From the IMG/VR virus record IMGVR_UViG_3300027971_000119, positions 1 to 36,254 of that record: a stretch of DNA of 36,254 nt, one strand, 5' to 3'. The notes under the pieces were generated by a model, which worked only from the letters and a program-made list of their open reading frames with translations, was not told the DNA's origin and did no database searches. Below, piece by piece: positions 15,722-23,220 of this stretch (position 1 is the first letter of the stretch; each line of letters begins with the position of its first letter). The position numbers and the translations under genes are program-made. The stretch is from a virus.

Positions 15722-16779
15722 CAGGCCACGACCGCCGTGACGAGGTAGCCGAGGTTGGCGTCGAGGACGACCTCGTCGCTGTAGACCTCGCCGGCCACGA
15801 TGGAGCCGACCGCCTGCGGGGGCGCCGTCAGGTACTCGCGGACCGAGATGGGCAGCGCGAGGCCGTCCATGCTCAGACCCTGACCCGAGAGGCCGTCCTC
15901 GACGAGCAGCAGGGCCGCGACCGCGCGCGCCATGATGTCGCCCGAGGCGTTCGCGATGGTGTCCGCGTTCTCGAGGCAGCCCATCCACAGGGACTTGCCC
16001 CAGAGGTAGGAGCTGCTGAAGGTCGTGGCGTCGGCCGAGGACTGACGACGAGCGCCGCCGATGAGCAGCTTGAGGCCGAGCTCACCCGCGACCAGCTCCT
16101 TGAGGTACGCGTCGGTCGCGACCTGCCGCGTGGCCGCAGCCGCGCCGCTGGTGACGATGCGGACGCCCGAGGCAGCCATGCTGCGCTGGAAGGCGTCAGC
16201 GACCTCACGGCCCATGATGAGCGTGTCGGGGTCGCGACCGTAGGCCGTGGCGCGCACGATGCTCTTGAGGATGGCGAGGTCTTGCATGGGGGTCGCCGTG
16301 ACGATGGTGTCCCACTGCGAGCCCGCACCGGGGACCGCAGCGAGGGCCGCGTCGGGCCAGTTCGCCGTCGAGAAGAACAGCGAGCTGGTGCGCGCCTCCA
16401 TGTCGAGGGCGAGCTTGCGACCGATGGCGCCCGCCTCACGCTCCGTCAGGCTCGTGGGGAACTGCGAGCGGTCGCTCAGCTTCTGGGGGATGACGTCCGA
16501 GGCCAGCTTGTATTCCTCACAGCTGTACAGGACGGTCGTCGGAGCGCCGAGCGCGCGCCGCGGGTAGTCAGCGCCGAGAGCCGTCGCGACGACCTGGGGC
16601 GAGCCCATGTAGCCGCTGGAGTTCTCGACGAAGATGGTGCCCTTGCTGGCCGTGGGGACGACCGGCTGGATGGGGAGGAAGGGGAAGACCAGCCCCTGCA
16701 GGGACTGCGCGGCGCCGATGGCCGCACCCGAGAGGATCGGGGAGACCGGGGCGAGTTGGTTCTGATTGGCTGCGCTCAT
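15721..16779 (-). CDS. Major capsid protein (HK97-fold expected)
   Basis: 352 aa. The shell subunit of the head. The order protease-scaffold, DUF2190-type protein, capsid is the standard one. The sequence has an N-terminal arm (ANQNQLAPVSPIL), then FPFLPIQPVVPTASKGTIF and a block with a long helix (SLTEREAGAIGRKLALDMEARTSS) resembling the E-loop/spine-helix part of the HK97 fold, and a centre with TLIMGREVADAFQ. Length fits the family (about 300-400 aa). GAGG lies about 9 nt before ATG 16779. The S49-type protease upstream may trim the scaffold during maturation. Confidence 0.85.
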   Translation of the reverse strand: MSAANQNQLAPVSPILSGAAIGAAQSLQGLVFPFLPIQPVVPTASKGTIFVENSSGYMGSPQVVATALGADYPRRALGAPTTVLYSCEEYKLASDVIPQKLSDRSQFPTSLTEREAGAIGRKLALDMEARTSSLFFSTANWPDAALAAVPGAGSQWDTIVTATPMQDLAILKSIVRATAYGRDPDTLIMGREVADAFQRSMAASGVRIVTSGAAAATRQVATDAYLKELVAGELGLKLLIGGARRQSSADATTFSSSYLWGKSLWMGCLENADTIANASGDIMARAVAALLLVEDGLSGQGLSMDGLALPISVREYLTAPPQAVGSIVAGEVYSDEVVLDANLGYLVTAVVA

Positions 16780-16789
16780 GGTTCAGTCC

Positions 16790-17185
16790 TCAGGGAAAGA
16801 TGGAGTGCTGGAGGTTGATTTCGCAGACGACACCATCAGCCGTCGCGCCCGTGCTGGTCGCGCCGCTGAGGATGACGCCGAGGATGCGGTCGCCCGAGGC
16901 AGCCGCAACGAGCTTGCCCGCCGCGTCGGCCGTGACGAACTTGCCGGGGTCGATGACGCCGCTCGCGATGGCGAACGGGCAGTTGCCCAGGACCTGCACG
17001 TCGACGATGTCACCCGCGACGCCGCTCGTGAGAGCGATGCCGACGAGGTACACGCCGCCGCTGGTGGCCACAGCCGCAGCCGCGATGCCACCGCTGAGGC
17101 CATCGGCCTTGACGACCTGACCGCGCGTCACGGTGCCCGTGAGGCGGTACGACTTGATGCTCCCGAGACCATTCACGCTGGCCAT
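16790..17185 (-). CDS. DUF2190-type capsid decoration protein
   Basis: 131 aa. Repeated short beta strands with Gly turns, such as TVTRGQVVKADG, GVYLVGIALTSGVAGDIVDVQVLG and ASGVIDPGKFVTADAAGK, match DUF2190 proteins, which are found next to capsid genes in Mu-like and other phages and are thought to decorate or stabilise the shell. GAGGAG precedes ATG 17185. It lies 1 nt after the protease stop and 10 nt before the capsid gene, so the three are expected to be expressed together. Confidence 0.8.
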   Translation of the reverse strand: MASVNGLGSIKSYRLTGTVTRGQVVKADGLSGGIAAAAVATSGGVYLVGIALTSGVAGDIVDVQVLGNCPFAIASGVIDPGKFVTADAAGKLVAAASGDRILGVILSGATSTGATADGVVCEINLQHSIFP

Positions 17186-17186
17186 G

Positions 17187-17600
17187 TCACACTCCTCGAC
17201 CCGCGCGGACTCGCGCGAGCATGTCATTCGCGCGCCGGACCTCGGCAACGCGGGGGTCTTCATTCACAGCATCGGCAGCAGCGCCACCGTGCCCAACAGG
17301 GGCCGCGACAGCGACGATGGGCGACAGGTCAGCGAGCATGCCCGCAACCTCGTCGATGCCCATGCGCATCGCCCGCTCCACCCACTCGCCGCGCTTGGCC
17401 TGCGGGATGCGCCCGCCGACCACGTGCGTCTCGACCATCGCCACCGCATCGCGCCGCAGGAGCTCGTCCTGCGCCTTGTGGGCAGCGTCTTGAATGGCCT
17501 GCAGCTGCTCACGCGCAGCCTGCAGCTCAGCCTGCAGACGCTCGACCTCGCCGAGCGCCGTTGTGTCGACGGCCTGCGCCGTCGTGTTCTCGTCGCCCAT
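17187..17600 (-). CDS. Nested scaffold protein from an internal start in the S49 gene
   Basis: In-frame ATG at residue 372 of the protease gene is preceded by GGGAGG at 5 nt, a strong ribosome site. Initiation there would give a 137-aa C-terminal product starting MGDENTTAQ, made mainly of coiled coil (EVERLQAELQAAREQLQAI) and ending near the protease stop. In lambda the Nu3 scaffold is made the same way from within gene C. Here it would supply scaffold in excess of the full protease-scaffold fusion. Confidence 0.7.
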   Translation of the reverse strand: MGDENTTAQAVDTTALGEVERLQAELQAAREQLQAIQDAAHKAQDELLRRDAVAMVETHVVGGRIPQAKRGEWVERAMRMGIDEVAGMLADLSPIVAVAAPVGHGGAAADAVNEDPRVAEVRRANDMLARVRAGRGV

Positions 17601-18713
17601 CGGGGCCTCCCTGTCGCCGTCCGAGATAGACGCGGCAGCCGTGACGGACCGGACACGCCGCTGGTAGTCGAGGGGCATCGAACCCCCAAGGAACATCCAA
17701 TCGTCTGCATTGGTCGCGATGCGGTCAGCGAGACCACGCGCCACAGCCTCGTCGGCCGCGTAGACCGAGCCATCACCGAGGGACTCGACAGCCACGCCAC
17801 GGTCGGCCGCAATCTCACCGAGCATGATGCCCGCGAGCTGGTCGACACGACGCTGCAGGGCTGCGATGTAGTCGCTGTCGCTGGTCGACGCACGCTTGCG
17901 GGGCGTCTGACTCGACACGACCTCAACCGTGCTGCCTTCGTCGCCATCGCGAGCGAGCGTGACGACCACGCCCACCGAGCCCGCTTGGGCGAGAGGCGAG
18001 AGGACGATCTCATCAGCCGCAGCAGCGAGCCAGAGTGCAGCGCTGGCAGCCATGCCCGAGACGTACGCGAGGACGTAGACGCCCTGCTCCTGCGCCCGAG
18101 CGATAGCGCGCCTGGTCTCGCGCACGCCCGCCACGTAGCCGCCCGGGCTGTCGACGTGCATCACCACGACCTTCTCGCCCTGCAGCTGCGCGCGCTTCAA
18201 GTCGAGCCGCATGCTGTAGTAGTCGATAGGGTAGAGCGGGCCGTCCACGTGCATGGTGCCGAGCGCGCCTTCGATGTACCGCTTGCCCTTGGCCTGCGCC
18301 ATTGACGCGAGGTGTGAGGGCTCGACAGCCAGCGCCGAAACGCCGGGGCTAGGCACGCTGCCTTCCTCCTGCGCACGTCGGACGAGATACAGCTGCTGCA
18401 TCTCCTCGACCCACTCCGACCCAGCGTCGCCGCCCCAGAGGAGCCACGCGACATAGCCGGGAGACTCTGCCCCCTCGACGTCGTCGACGCCTTCCTCCCA
18501 ATCGGCCTCGTGACGAGCGAACCACGCGGGCGCCTCACTGGTCACCCACTGCTCACTCTGAGGCTCGCCGTTCGCGATGCCGTTGGCGCGCCGGATGGTC
18601 TCGGGCTTGATGCCGTCGCCCGACTTGCCCGCCTCGTGCAGAGCCACGCCCTTGAGCGCCTCGCGCTGCACGGCCTCTGGGGGCGTGAGTTCCTCAGTCG
18701 ACAGCAACGGCAT
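17187..18713 (-). CDS. S49-type prohead protease fused to scaffold, with N-terminal phage domain
   Basis: 508 aa. Residues 20-105 form a phage domain with HEAGKSGDGI, ANGE, WFARHEAD and GYVAWLLWGGDAG, known from phage head proteins. Residues 150-345 are an S49/SppA-like protease: oxyanion block DSPGG (188-192), catalytic Ser224 in SGMAASAA, and a Lys at 273 about 49 residues later, the place expected for the Ser-Lys dyad. Residues 372-508 are the scaffold, with coiled coil. It cleaves scaffold and itself to mature the procapsid (family knowledge). ATG 18713 overlaps the portal stop, with GGAGG 6 nt before it. Confidence 0.85.
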   Translation of the reverse strand: MPLLSTEELTPPEAVQREALKGVALHEAGKSGDGIKPETIRRANGIANGEPQSEQWVTSEAPAWFARHEADWEEGVDDVEGAESPGYVAWLLWGGDAGSEWVEEMQQLYLVRRAQEEGSVPSPGVSALAVEPSHLASMAQAKGKRYIEGALGTMHVDGPLYPIDYYSMRLDLKRAQLQGEKVVVMHVDSPGGYVAGVRETRRAIARAQEQGVYVLAYVSGMAASAALWLAAAADEIVLSPLAQAGSVGVVVTLARDGDEGSTVEVVSSQTPRKRASTSDSDYIAALQRRVDQLAGIMLGEIAADRGVAVESLGDGSVYAADEAVARGLADRIATNADDWMFLGGSMPLDYQRRVRSVTAAASISDGDREAPMGDENTTAQAVDTTALGEVERLQAELQAAREQLQAIQDAAHKAQDELLRRDAVAMVETHVVGGRIPQAKRGEWVERAMRMGIDEVAGMLADLSPIVAVAAPVGHGGAAADAVNEDPRVAEVRRANDMLARVRAGRGV

Positions 18714-20095
18714 CAGATGCCTCCGGGGAGCGTAGAAGGTGTAGTCGTCGGCCGCACGGTGCGCCCAAGACGCTCACGCTCGGACCGGACCTCGGCTGCC
18801 CGCGTAGGCGCAGGCAGTTCGAGCGCGGACCGAATCGCCCGCTCGTCCTCGGCCGTGGGAGTCAGGACGCCAGCGGAGAGGAGCGACACGACGTCGCCGA
18901 CCTTCTCCACCCAGAGCGAAGACCTGATGCCCGAGTACGTCAGGCGCGGCAGCTGGTCGAGCGGCATCGGGCCGATGTTCGCATTGACGATGGCGCGCAC
19001 GTAGGAGCTAAGCCCCTCGGCCAGCCATTGACACAAGTCGCCCGCCATCTGCGCTGCGAGCTCCGCGTGAACCTGCGCTGTAGCGTAGGCGCCAGACGAG
19101 CCGCTGGAGCCCATCGCGAGGAACTGCACATAGAACGCCTGCAGAATCTCGCGCTCGATGTCGCTGACCACCGAGTTGATGGGGTACGCGCCACCGCTCG
19201 CCGACGTCGATTCAAAGGAGAGCGACGCCCACGATGGCAGCACGAGCGCCGACTCCTCGTGCGAGGTGTACCGACGCAGGACGCGGAGCAGCTCGTCGCG
19301 CGCAGCCTCGTACTCTTGCTGCGAGGGAGCCGTGCCACGCTGACGCGCCAATGCGTCCTCGTCGATGGTGACGGTAGGAACCGGCACCGCGTACCTCTGA
19401 ACGAGCACGTTGCGCAGGTTGGTCGCGCGTCGGTAGTCGCTCGCGAGGGGCTCGACCTGACGCAGCAGGCCCACGCCCTCGACACCCTCGGAGAGCGAGG
19501 GCCAGACGAGATGCACAAGCCGCTCGTAGGGGATGCGGACCGAGCCAACGCTGGACAGGCCGTAAGGCTCGCGCTGCCACTGGTCGACAGCGACGATGCG
19601 CCGTCCCTCGTAGACCCACTGTCGCACGCTCGACTGGTCGCGCGGCTCAAGGTCGATGTACGTGGTGCCCTCGTAGGGGTAGGCCACCATCTCCGCGAGG
19701 GCAAAACCGTAGAGCGCGCCGGTCAGGAGCTGACGCATGCGCGTCTCCCACGACGGCAGGCTCAGCACTCGACCGTCCCACTCGATGACCGGGGAGGCGT
19801 ACCCACCGAGACCGAGCGTGCGCCGCACGACCTCAGCCGCAGCCTCAGACGCAGGCGAGTCGGGCGCAGCTGCGACATCCCACGTGGCCTGCGTCGCCAG
19901 CCCGAGCAGCGCTTGAGCGCCGACTGCGCAGGGAGCGCAGCGCATCGCCACACGATACGCAGCGATGCGCGGGGCGAGTTGGACGAGGCGTAGGTTGGTC
20001 TCGCCGTCATTGACCGGCAGGCTTTGCACGCCCACGCCACGACCGTCGACGGCCTCGGGCGCGCTGTACTTGCTGACCTGTACGGAGAGTGCCAT
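18713..20095 (-). CDS. Portal protein (DUF935-type)
   Basis: 460 aa. Forms the dodecameric ring at the unique capsid vertex through which DNA is packaged. Evidence: the DUF935-like run with YGFALAEMVAY, HLVWPSLSEGVEGVGLLR, DYRRATNLRNVLVQRYAVPVPTV and the C-terminal LAAQMAGDLCQWLAEGLSSYVRAIV, plus the position between terminase and prohead protease. ATG 20095 (MALSVQVSK) is chosen rather than the upstream ATG at 20164 because the longer form crosses the structured region. A TGTGCTAGGGT box ends 7 nt before the start. Confidence 0.83.
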   Translation of the reverse strand: MALSVQVSKYSAPEAVDGRGVGVQSLPVNDGETNLRLVQLAPRIAAYRVAMRCAPCAVGAQALLGLATQATWDVAAAPDSPASEAAAEVVRRTLGLGGYASPVIEWDGRVLSLPSWETRMRQLLTGALYGFALAEMVAYPYEGTTYIDLEPRDQSSVRQWVYEGRRIVAVDQWQREPYGLSSVGSVRIPYERLVHLVWPSLSEGVEGVGLLRQVEPLASDYRRATNLRNVLVQRYAVPVPTVTIDEDALARQRGTAPSQQEYEAARDELLRVLRRYTSHEESALVLPSWASLSFESTSASGGAYPINSVVSDIEREILQAFYVQFLAMGSSGSSGAYATAQVHAELAAQMAGDLCQWLAEGLSSYVRAIVNANIGPMPLDQLPRLTYSGIRSSLWVEKVGDVVSLLSAGVLTPTAEDERAIRSALELPAPTRAAEVRSERERLGRTVRPTTTPSTLPGGI

Positions 20096-20102
20096 GAGCG
20101 GC

Positions 20103-20113
20103 ACCCTAGCACA
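20103..20113 (-). promoter_or_regulatory. Extended -10-like box before portal gene
   Basis: Transcribed strand TGTGCTAGGGT, 7 nt before ATG 20095; fits TGnTAnnnT. A GTGCGT sequence lies 17 nt upstream of the TAGGGT, close to the early TTGCGT. Shared with the boxes at 14593 and 28039. Confidence 0.45.
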
Positions 20114-20132
20114 GCGCGTTAGAAAACGCACG

Positions 20133-20229
20133 CCCCCGCCAAGACACGCACGGTCAGTGCTCAAGGCGCCCAGCGGGACCGTCTACCGATGGTCTGGCCG
20201 GGACTCCGCGAGCCTTGGCTTGGCGGGGG
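20133..20229 (-). ncRNA. Structured 97-nt element between terminase and portal genes
   Basis: On the transcribed strand CCCCCGCCAAG (20229-20219) is perfectly complementary to CTTGGCGGGGG (20143-20133), an 11-bp closing stem. The enclosed sequence holds CAAGGC/GCCTTG (6 bp), an inner CCAG/CTGG plus ACC/GGT arm, and a hairpin GCAC-TGACC-GTGC, giving a branched fold. No credible ORF lies inside. It could be a cis-regulatory leader of the portal operon, an independent small RNA, or a packaging signal, given the terminase nearby. Not matched to a known family. Confidence 0.5.
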
Positions 20230-20235
20230 AGACTC

Positions 20236-20301
20236 TCAGATGATGCTGAACAGGCCGCCGTGGCAGGCGATGATGACGATCTTGAGCATGATGGCAGTCA
20301 C
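20236..20301 (-). CDS. Microprotein B, 21 aa
   Basis: A very short hydrophobic peptide rich in Ile and Leu (MLKIVIIACHGG inside). GTG 20301 overlaps the stop of microprotein A (GTGA). GGAGG lies 6 nt upstream, a strong ribosome site. It resembles microprotein A in sequence (V-I-x-A-x-C-x-G-G) and in the ribosome-site region, so the two probably arose by duplication. Function unknown. A purely non-coding role for this region is the alternative. Confidence 0.45.
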   Translation of the reverse strand: MTAIMLKIVIIACHGGLFSII

Positions 20302-20366
20302 AGGGAACCTCCGCAGCTGTGGGCGATGACCTTGAAGACGATGATGAGCGACGTGAACGAGACCAT
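20298..20366 (-). CDS. Microprotein A, 22 aa
   Basis: Starts at ATG 20366, with AGGAGGG 4 nt before it, one of the best ribosome sites of the window. Hydrophobic (SLIIVFKVIAHSCGG). It is followed without gap by microprotein B. Both peptides share hydrophobic Ile/Val stretches followed by a Cys and a Gly-Gly. Peptide of this kind could be a membrane or signalling peptide, or merely a leader controlling the downstream portal operon. Confidence 0.48.
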   Translation of the reverse strand: MVSFTSLIIVFKVIAHSCGGSL

Positions 20367-20391
20367 GGGACCCTCCTAGATTGGCCGGGGG

Positions 20392-20526
20392 CTAGGCCAG
20401 AGTCAGCACGCGCACCGTGAGCCCATCCCACGACACGCGGTCGACTCGCCGGACTCGGGCCGCCCCCGAGGTCAAGCTACCACGTTGCCCGAGCGCGTCA
20501 AGCTCAGCGCACGTCCATCGGGTCAT
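20392..20526 (-). CDS. Small protein, 44 aa, possible head-tail joining type
   Basis: ATG 20526 lies inside the end of the terminase gene (22-bp overlap) in another frame. The sequence (TCAELDALGQRG..SGAARVRRVDRVSWDGLTVRV) has an ELxAL helix followed by a short beta hairpin, reminiscent of the N-terminal part of gpW-like head-tail joining proteins, but it is shorter than that family (about 65-70 aa). Its place between terminase and portal matches where gpW-like genes lie in many phages. No strong ribosome site; coupling to terminase translation is assumed. A chance ORF is possible. Confidence 0.45.
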   Translation of the reverse strand: MTRWTCAELDALGQRGSLTSGAARVRRVDRVSWDGLTVRVLTLA

Positions 20527-21910
20527 GCTCGACGCGTCGACGCTCAGGAACTGCAGGAGTTGCCTCGCGCCGCGTCGGGTCGGGCAGATACCACAGCACC
20601 TCGCGCACGGCATACCGCAGCGTGTCGGCGTGGTGGTCGTGCGTCCCGTCCTTGGCAGGTCGACCAGGTGCGCGGTCGTCCCAGCGATAGCCGGTCATGG
20701 CCTTGGCGAGTGTGCGTTTGCTGGCAGGCGCTCGGATGCCAGCGTCAAAGAGCGCACGGTCGACCGTCAGAGCGCCGCGCTCGAGCGCCAAGTTCACCCG
20801 CGTACAACCGCTGACGATGTCCCGCCGTTCGGGGTCGCGCTCGATTCGGGGCATGATGCCCAGCCCCTTGGGAGGCGACAGCGCCACGAGGTCGAGGTCG
20901 GCGACGCCGGTCTGCGCCGAGCGCGCGCTGCCTGCAGGGTCGGCCACGACGGCATCGAGCGGGATGCGCTGGCTGCCCTGCTGCCACAGTCGCCGAGGCG
21001 TGCACTCGATGGAGAGGCGCGCGAGGAAGTCGGGCAGCGTCTCGTCGTCGGGCGCCCACTCTCGGGTCACATGCCACCGACCGCGCGTGAGCTCGACGAG
21101 GAGCAGCGCGCACGGATGACGCAGGCCGAAGTCCATCGCAAGCATGGTCCGCATGTAGCTGTAGTCGACCAGCTCCTGCGTCACGCACTTCTCGGGCGCC
21201 CACGCGTGAAAGACCGACCCAACCGGGGGCAACGGCCTGTTCTCGACCAGCGCAGCGAAGTCACGGTCGCTCAGCGTCTCACGCATGCGCTCAAGCCATC
21301 CTGCCCCGAGGTGCTGCGCGTTCTCGCTGCTCTGCGGTAGGTAAGCCTCGCCGCCTATCTCCCGCGTTCGTTCTACCCACCACGCAGGCTCGACCGGGAT
21401 GCCACAGGTCACGACGACGGGCCGCTGCATCTGTCCGCGCTGGTCGGCCACAGGTACACGAGCACGCGACCGCGCCACGTCGAGCACGTCGGGCCGCAGT
21501 ACCTGGCACTCGTCCACGAGGACGGCATGCGCGTTGAGACCCTCGATAGGTGATGAGCCGGGGCCAGAGTTCGCCGGGGTGTCGAGGTGAGCCAAGAGCA
21601 GCCGCGACCCTGAGGCCCATACGAACGCCTGCTCTGACGCCGCATAGGTTACCGACGAGCCCGCGAGCAGGCCGTGCAGATGCGGTAGATGCACGTCACG
21701 GAGACGTCTGAACGTGTCCATGCCGACGACCACCAGCGCCCCGGGCCGAGTCTCGCAAAGAAGGATGGCGAGAGCACAGAGCGCGAGTGACTTGCCGCTG
21801 CCCAAGCCACCACGGACCGCCGCTGCGTCTGATGGCCATTCACCCGACAAGCCAGCTCGGAGGAACTCGGCCTGCCACGGCAGCGGGTCAAGCTCGCTGA
21901 TGCGAGGCAT
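20504..21910 (-). CDS. Terminase large subunit
   Basis: 468 aa. ATP-driven motor that packages DNA and cuts it with its nuclease domain. Walker A GGLGSGKS at residues 34-41, Walker B AVLVDEC at 129-135 with Asp133-Glu134. The C-terminal nuclease shows MDFGLRH, VVADPAG and HDHHADTLRYAV, giving the acidic and His residues of the RNase H-like fold. ATG 21910 overlaps the upstream zinc protein by 23 bp. The N-terminal short residue run before Walker A is usual for phage terminases. Confidence 0.93.
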   Translation of the reverse strand: MPRISELDPLPWQAEFLRAGLSGEWPSDAAAVRGGLGSGKSLALCALAILLCETRPGALVVVGMDTFRRLRDVHLPHLHGLLAGSSVTYAASEQAFVWASGSRLLLAHLDTPANSGPGSSPIEGLNAHAVLVDECQVLRPDVLDVARSRARVPVADQRGQMQRPVVVTCGIPVEPAWWVERTREIGGEAYLPQSSENAQHLGAGWLERMRETLSDRDFAALVENRPLPPVGSVFHAWAPEKCVTQELVDYSYMRTMLAMDFGLRHPCALLLVELTRGRWHVTREWAPDDETLPDFLARLSIECTPRRLWQQGSQRIPLDAVVADPAGSARSAQTGVADLDLVALSPPKGLGIMPRIERDPERRDIVSGCTRVNLALERGALTVDRALFDAGIRAPASKRTLAKAMTGYRWDDRAPGRPAKDGTHDHHADTLRYAVREVLWYLPDPTRREATPAVPERRRVEHDPMDVR

Positions 21911-22121
21911 GGTGCACGCAGAGATGCAGGGCGCTGTTGCCCGGCACCGTCTCGACCGAGTGCGCGCTGCAGACCTCTAGCCCGCAGCGGCCCTGCGCGT
22001 CGTCGTGGTCGCAGACGTACCGCGCGTGCTCGTGGCAGTCTGGCAGCTCGCAGGCTCGGCCTGGATGCCAGCCGAAGCGCGTCTCACCGAGGCCGCCTTG
22101 CCATGAGAGCAGCACGCTCAC
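21888..22121 (-). CDS. Cys/His-rich zinc-binding protein, 77 aa
   Basis: Six Cys and several His in a compact order: C24, C29, H32, C37, H39, C46, C51, H54, then C68 and H70-H71. That is enough for two zinc sites, similar in spacing to cross-brace or B-box-like zinc modules. GTG 22121 forms GTGA with the small terminase stop, and the gene overlaps the large terminase start. A gene locked between the two terminase subunits suggests a role in DNA packaging, for example as an adaptor or nicking helper (inference). Not recognised as a known packaging factor. Confidence 0.72.
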   Translation of the reverse strand: MSVLLSWQGGLGETRFGWHPGRACELPDCHEHARYVCDHDDAQGRCGLEVCSAHSVETVPGNSALHLCVHHASHQRA

Positions 22122-22555
22122 GCGTTGCCGACCTTCTCAGGCTTGGCGCTGACGAGCTTCTGCAACAGAGGCGCAACCTCGGCGCCCTGGTGAACGTGCG
22201 TCGTGACCTGCACCTCGGGACGCTGGGGGAAGTGCTCGGGGTCGTAGCGCTCGAGGAGCCATGCCGAGGCACGCCAGTCATCAGCGCCTGCCGTGGCGAT
22301 GTTTTGGACCAGCGCTGCCCTAGATCGTACGCGCGCGCGTGCCCAACGGTCCGCGAACTTCGCGAACTGCCCACCCTGCGACGCCTTGTTCTGCCAGCTC
22401 AGGACCGTGCCCTCACTGACTCCGCACTCGATGCAGGCGTACTTGCCGACGCCCAACCGCTCCAGCGCATCGCAGAGCTTCTCGATGATTTCATCCGTGC
22501 AGGTCGTCGGACGCCCGCCGGGGTTCTTGCCCTCGGCCTTCTTGCCCCTTGGCAT
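22118..22555 (-). CDS. Terminase small subunit
   Basis: 145 aa. Binds the packaging start site and recruits the large subunit. A helix-turn-helix at about residues 33-58 (LGVGKYACIECGVSEGTVLSWQNKA) is followed by a long helical oligomerisation region (RWARARVRSRAALVQNIATAG) and the DDWRASAWLLERYDPEHF segment characteristic of many phage small terminases. ATG 22555 is chosen: it shares one base with the upstream stop (TAATG) and GGAG lies 8 nt before. The open frame upstream of it overlaps the 129-aa gene. Confidence 0.8.
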   Translation of the reverse strand: MPRGKKAEGKNPGGRPTTCTDEIIEKLCDALERLGVGKYACIECGVSEGTVLSWQNKASQGGQFAKFADRWARARVRSRAALVQNIATAGADDWRASAWLLERYDPEHFPQRPEVQVTTHVHQGAEVAPLLQKLVSAKPEKVGNA

Positions 22556-22944
22556 TACGCCACTCCTAACAGCGCCTCGCGAGCCGTAGCCCGTAGCCGC
22601 TGCATCGTCGCCTGTCGCATCGCTGCCCCCATCTCGGGGACGACAGGTGCTCCGTACACCTGCCCGCTTACTTGCCACCGACCCAGCATGACAGCAGCGA
22701 CGCCTCGCCGTCTAGCCGCCATGAGCACGTGGTCATGGTGCATCTGCTCGGGGCCGCTCTCATGCTCGCCGTCGCCGATGTCCTCGGCCACGAACACAAG
22801 GTCGGGCGGGGGCATGTCGTCGAGCTGCCGCAGCGCGTCGATGACGCGAGAGTGGACCGTGGTTGTCACAGGGCCAAGGAGCGCCGCCGCCTGCCTCAGT
22901 AGGTCACGACAGGCGTGCGTCTCCGCGTAGATGAGGATGTGCAT
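22555..22944 (-). CDS. Hypothetical 129-aa protein before the small terminase
   Basis: No family recognised. The beginning (HILIYAETHACRDLLRQAAALLG) and the next strand-helix pairs (TTVHSRVIDALRQLDDMPPPDLVFVAED) look like alternating beta-alpha units, as in receiver or Rossmann-like folds, but with no catalytic residues that I can defend. A Met/His-rich middle (PEQMHHDHVLMAA) could bind metal. ATGA overlap with the upstream coiled-coil gene. Confidence 0.7.
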   Translation of the reverse strand: MHILIYAETHACRDLLRQAAALLGPVTTTVHSRVIDALRQLDDMPPPDLVFVAEDIGDGEHESGPEQMHHDHVLMAARRRGVAAVMLGRWQVSGQVYGAPVVPEMGAAMRQATMQRLRATAREALLGVA

Positions 22945-23219
22945 CAGGCGTCTCCGTCTTGCACCGGCTGCCCGGACAGCCGCGAAATCTCGACCCGCTG
23001 GAGGATATCACGCTTCTGCCCGACCATCCGCTCCGTGAGAGTCTTCGCGCTTACCTTGGACTCGTCGAGGCTCTGCACCCGCGTCTGCAGGGTCGTCACG
23101 TCAGCCTGCAGCCGGTCGACGTGGGCGCGGGTTTGCGCTGCGTGGGCTGCGACGCGCCACAGCACGCCGCCCATGGTGACGCCGAGGCCGGTGAGGGCGA
23201 TGGCCGTGGTGACCTCCAT
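22944..23219 (-). CDS. Membrane-anchored coiled-coil protein, 91 aa
   Basis: One N-terminal membrane segment (residues about 3-22, TTAIALTGLGVTMGGVLW) followed by a heptad-like coiled coil (HVDRLQADVTTLQTRVQSL) and a charged tail. This is the layout of DUF2730-type proteins in Mu-like phages and of inner-membrane spanins. Downstream of two lipoproteins and a holin candidate, a lysis role is plausible; next to the terminase genes a DUF2730-like role is equally possible. ATG 23219 lies 1 nt after the upstream stop. Confidence 0.7.
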   Translation of the reverse strand: MEVTTAIALTGLGVTMGGVLWRVAAHAAQTRAHVDRLQADVTTLQTRVQSLDESKVSAKTLTERMVGQKRDILQRVEISRLSGQPVQDGDA

Positions 23220-23220
23220 G

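Noticed and set aside
20183-20431. 82-aa minus-strand ORF in the terminase-portal gap
   Set aside because: It crosses both microproteins and the structured element in another frame, has no ribosome site and is Arg/Ser-rich noise.
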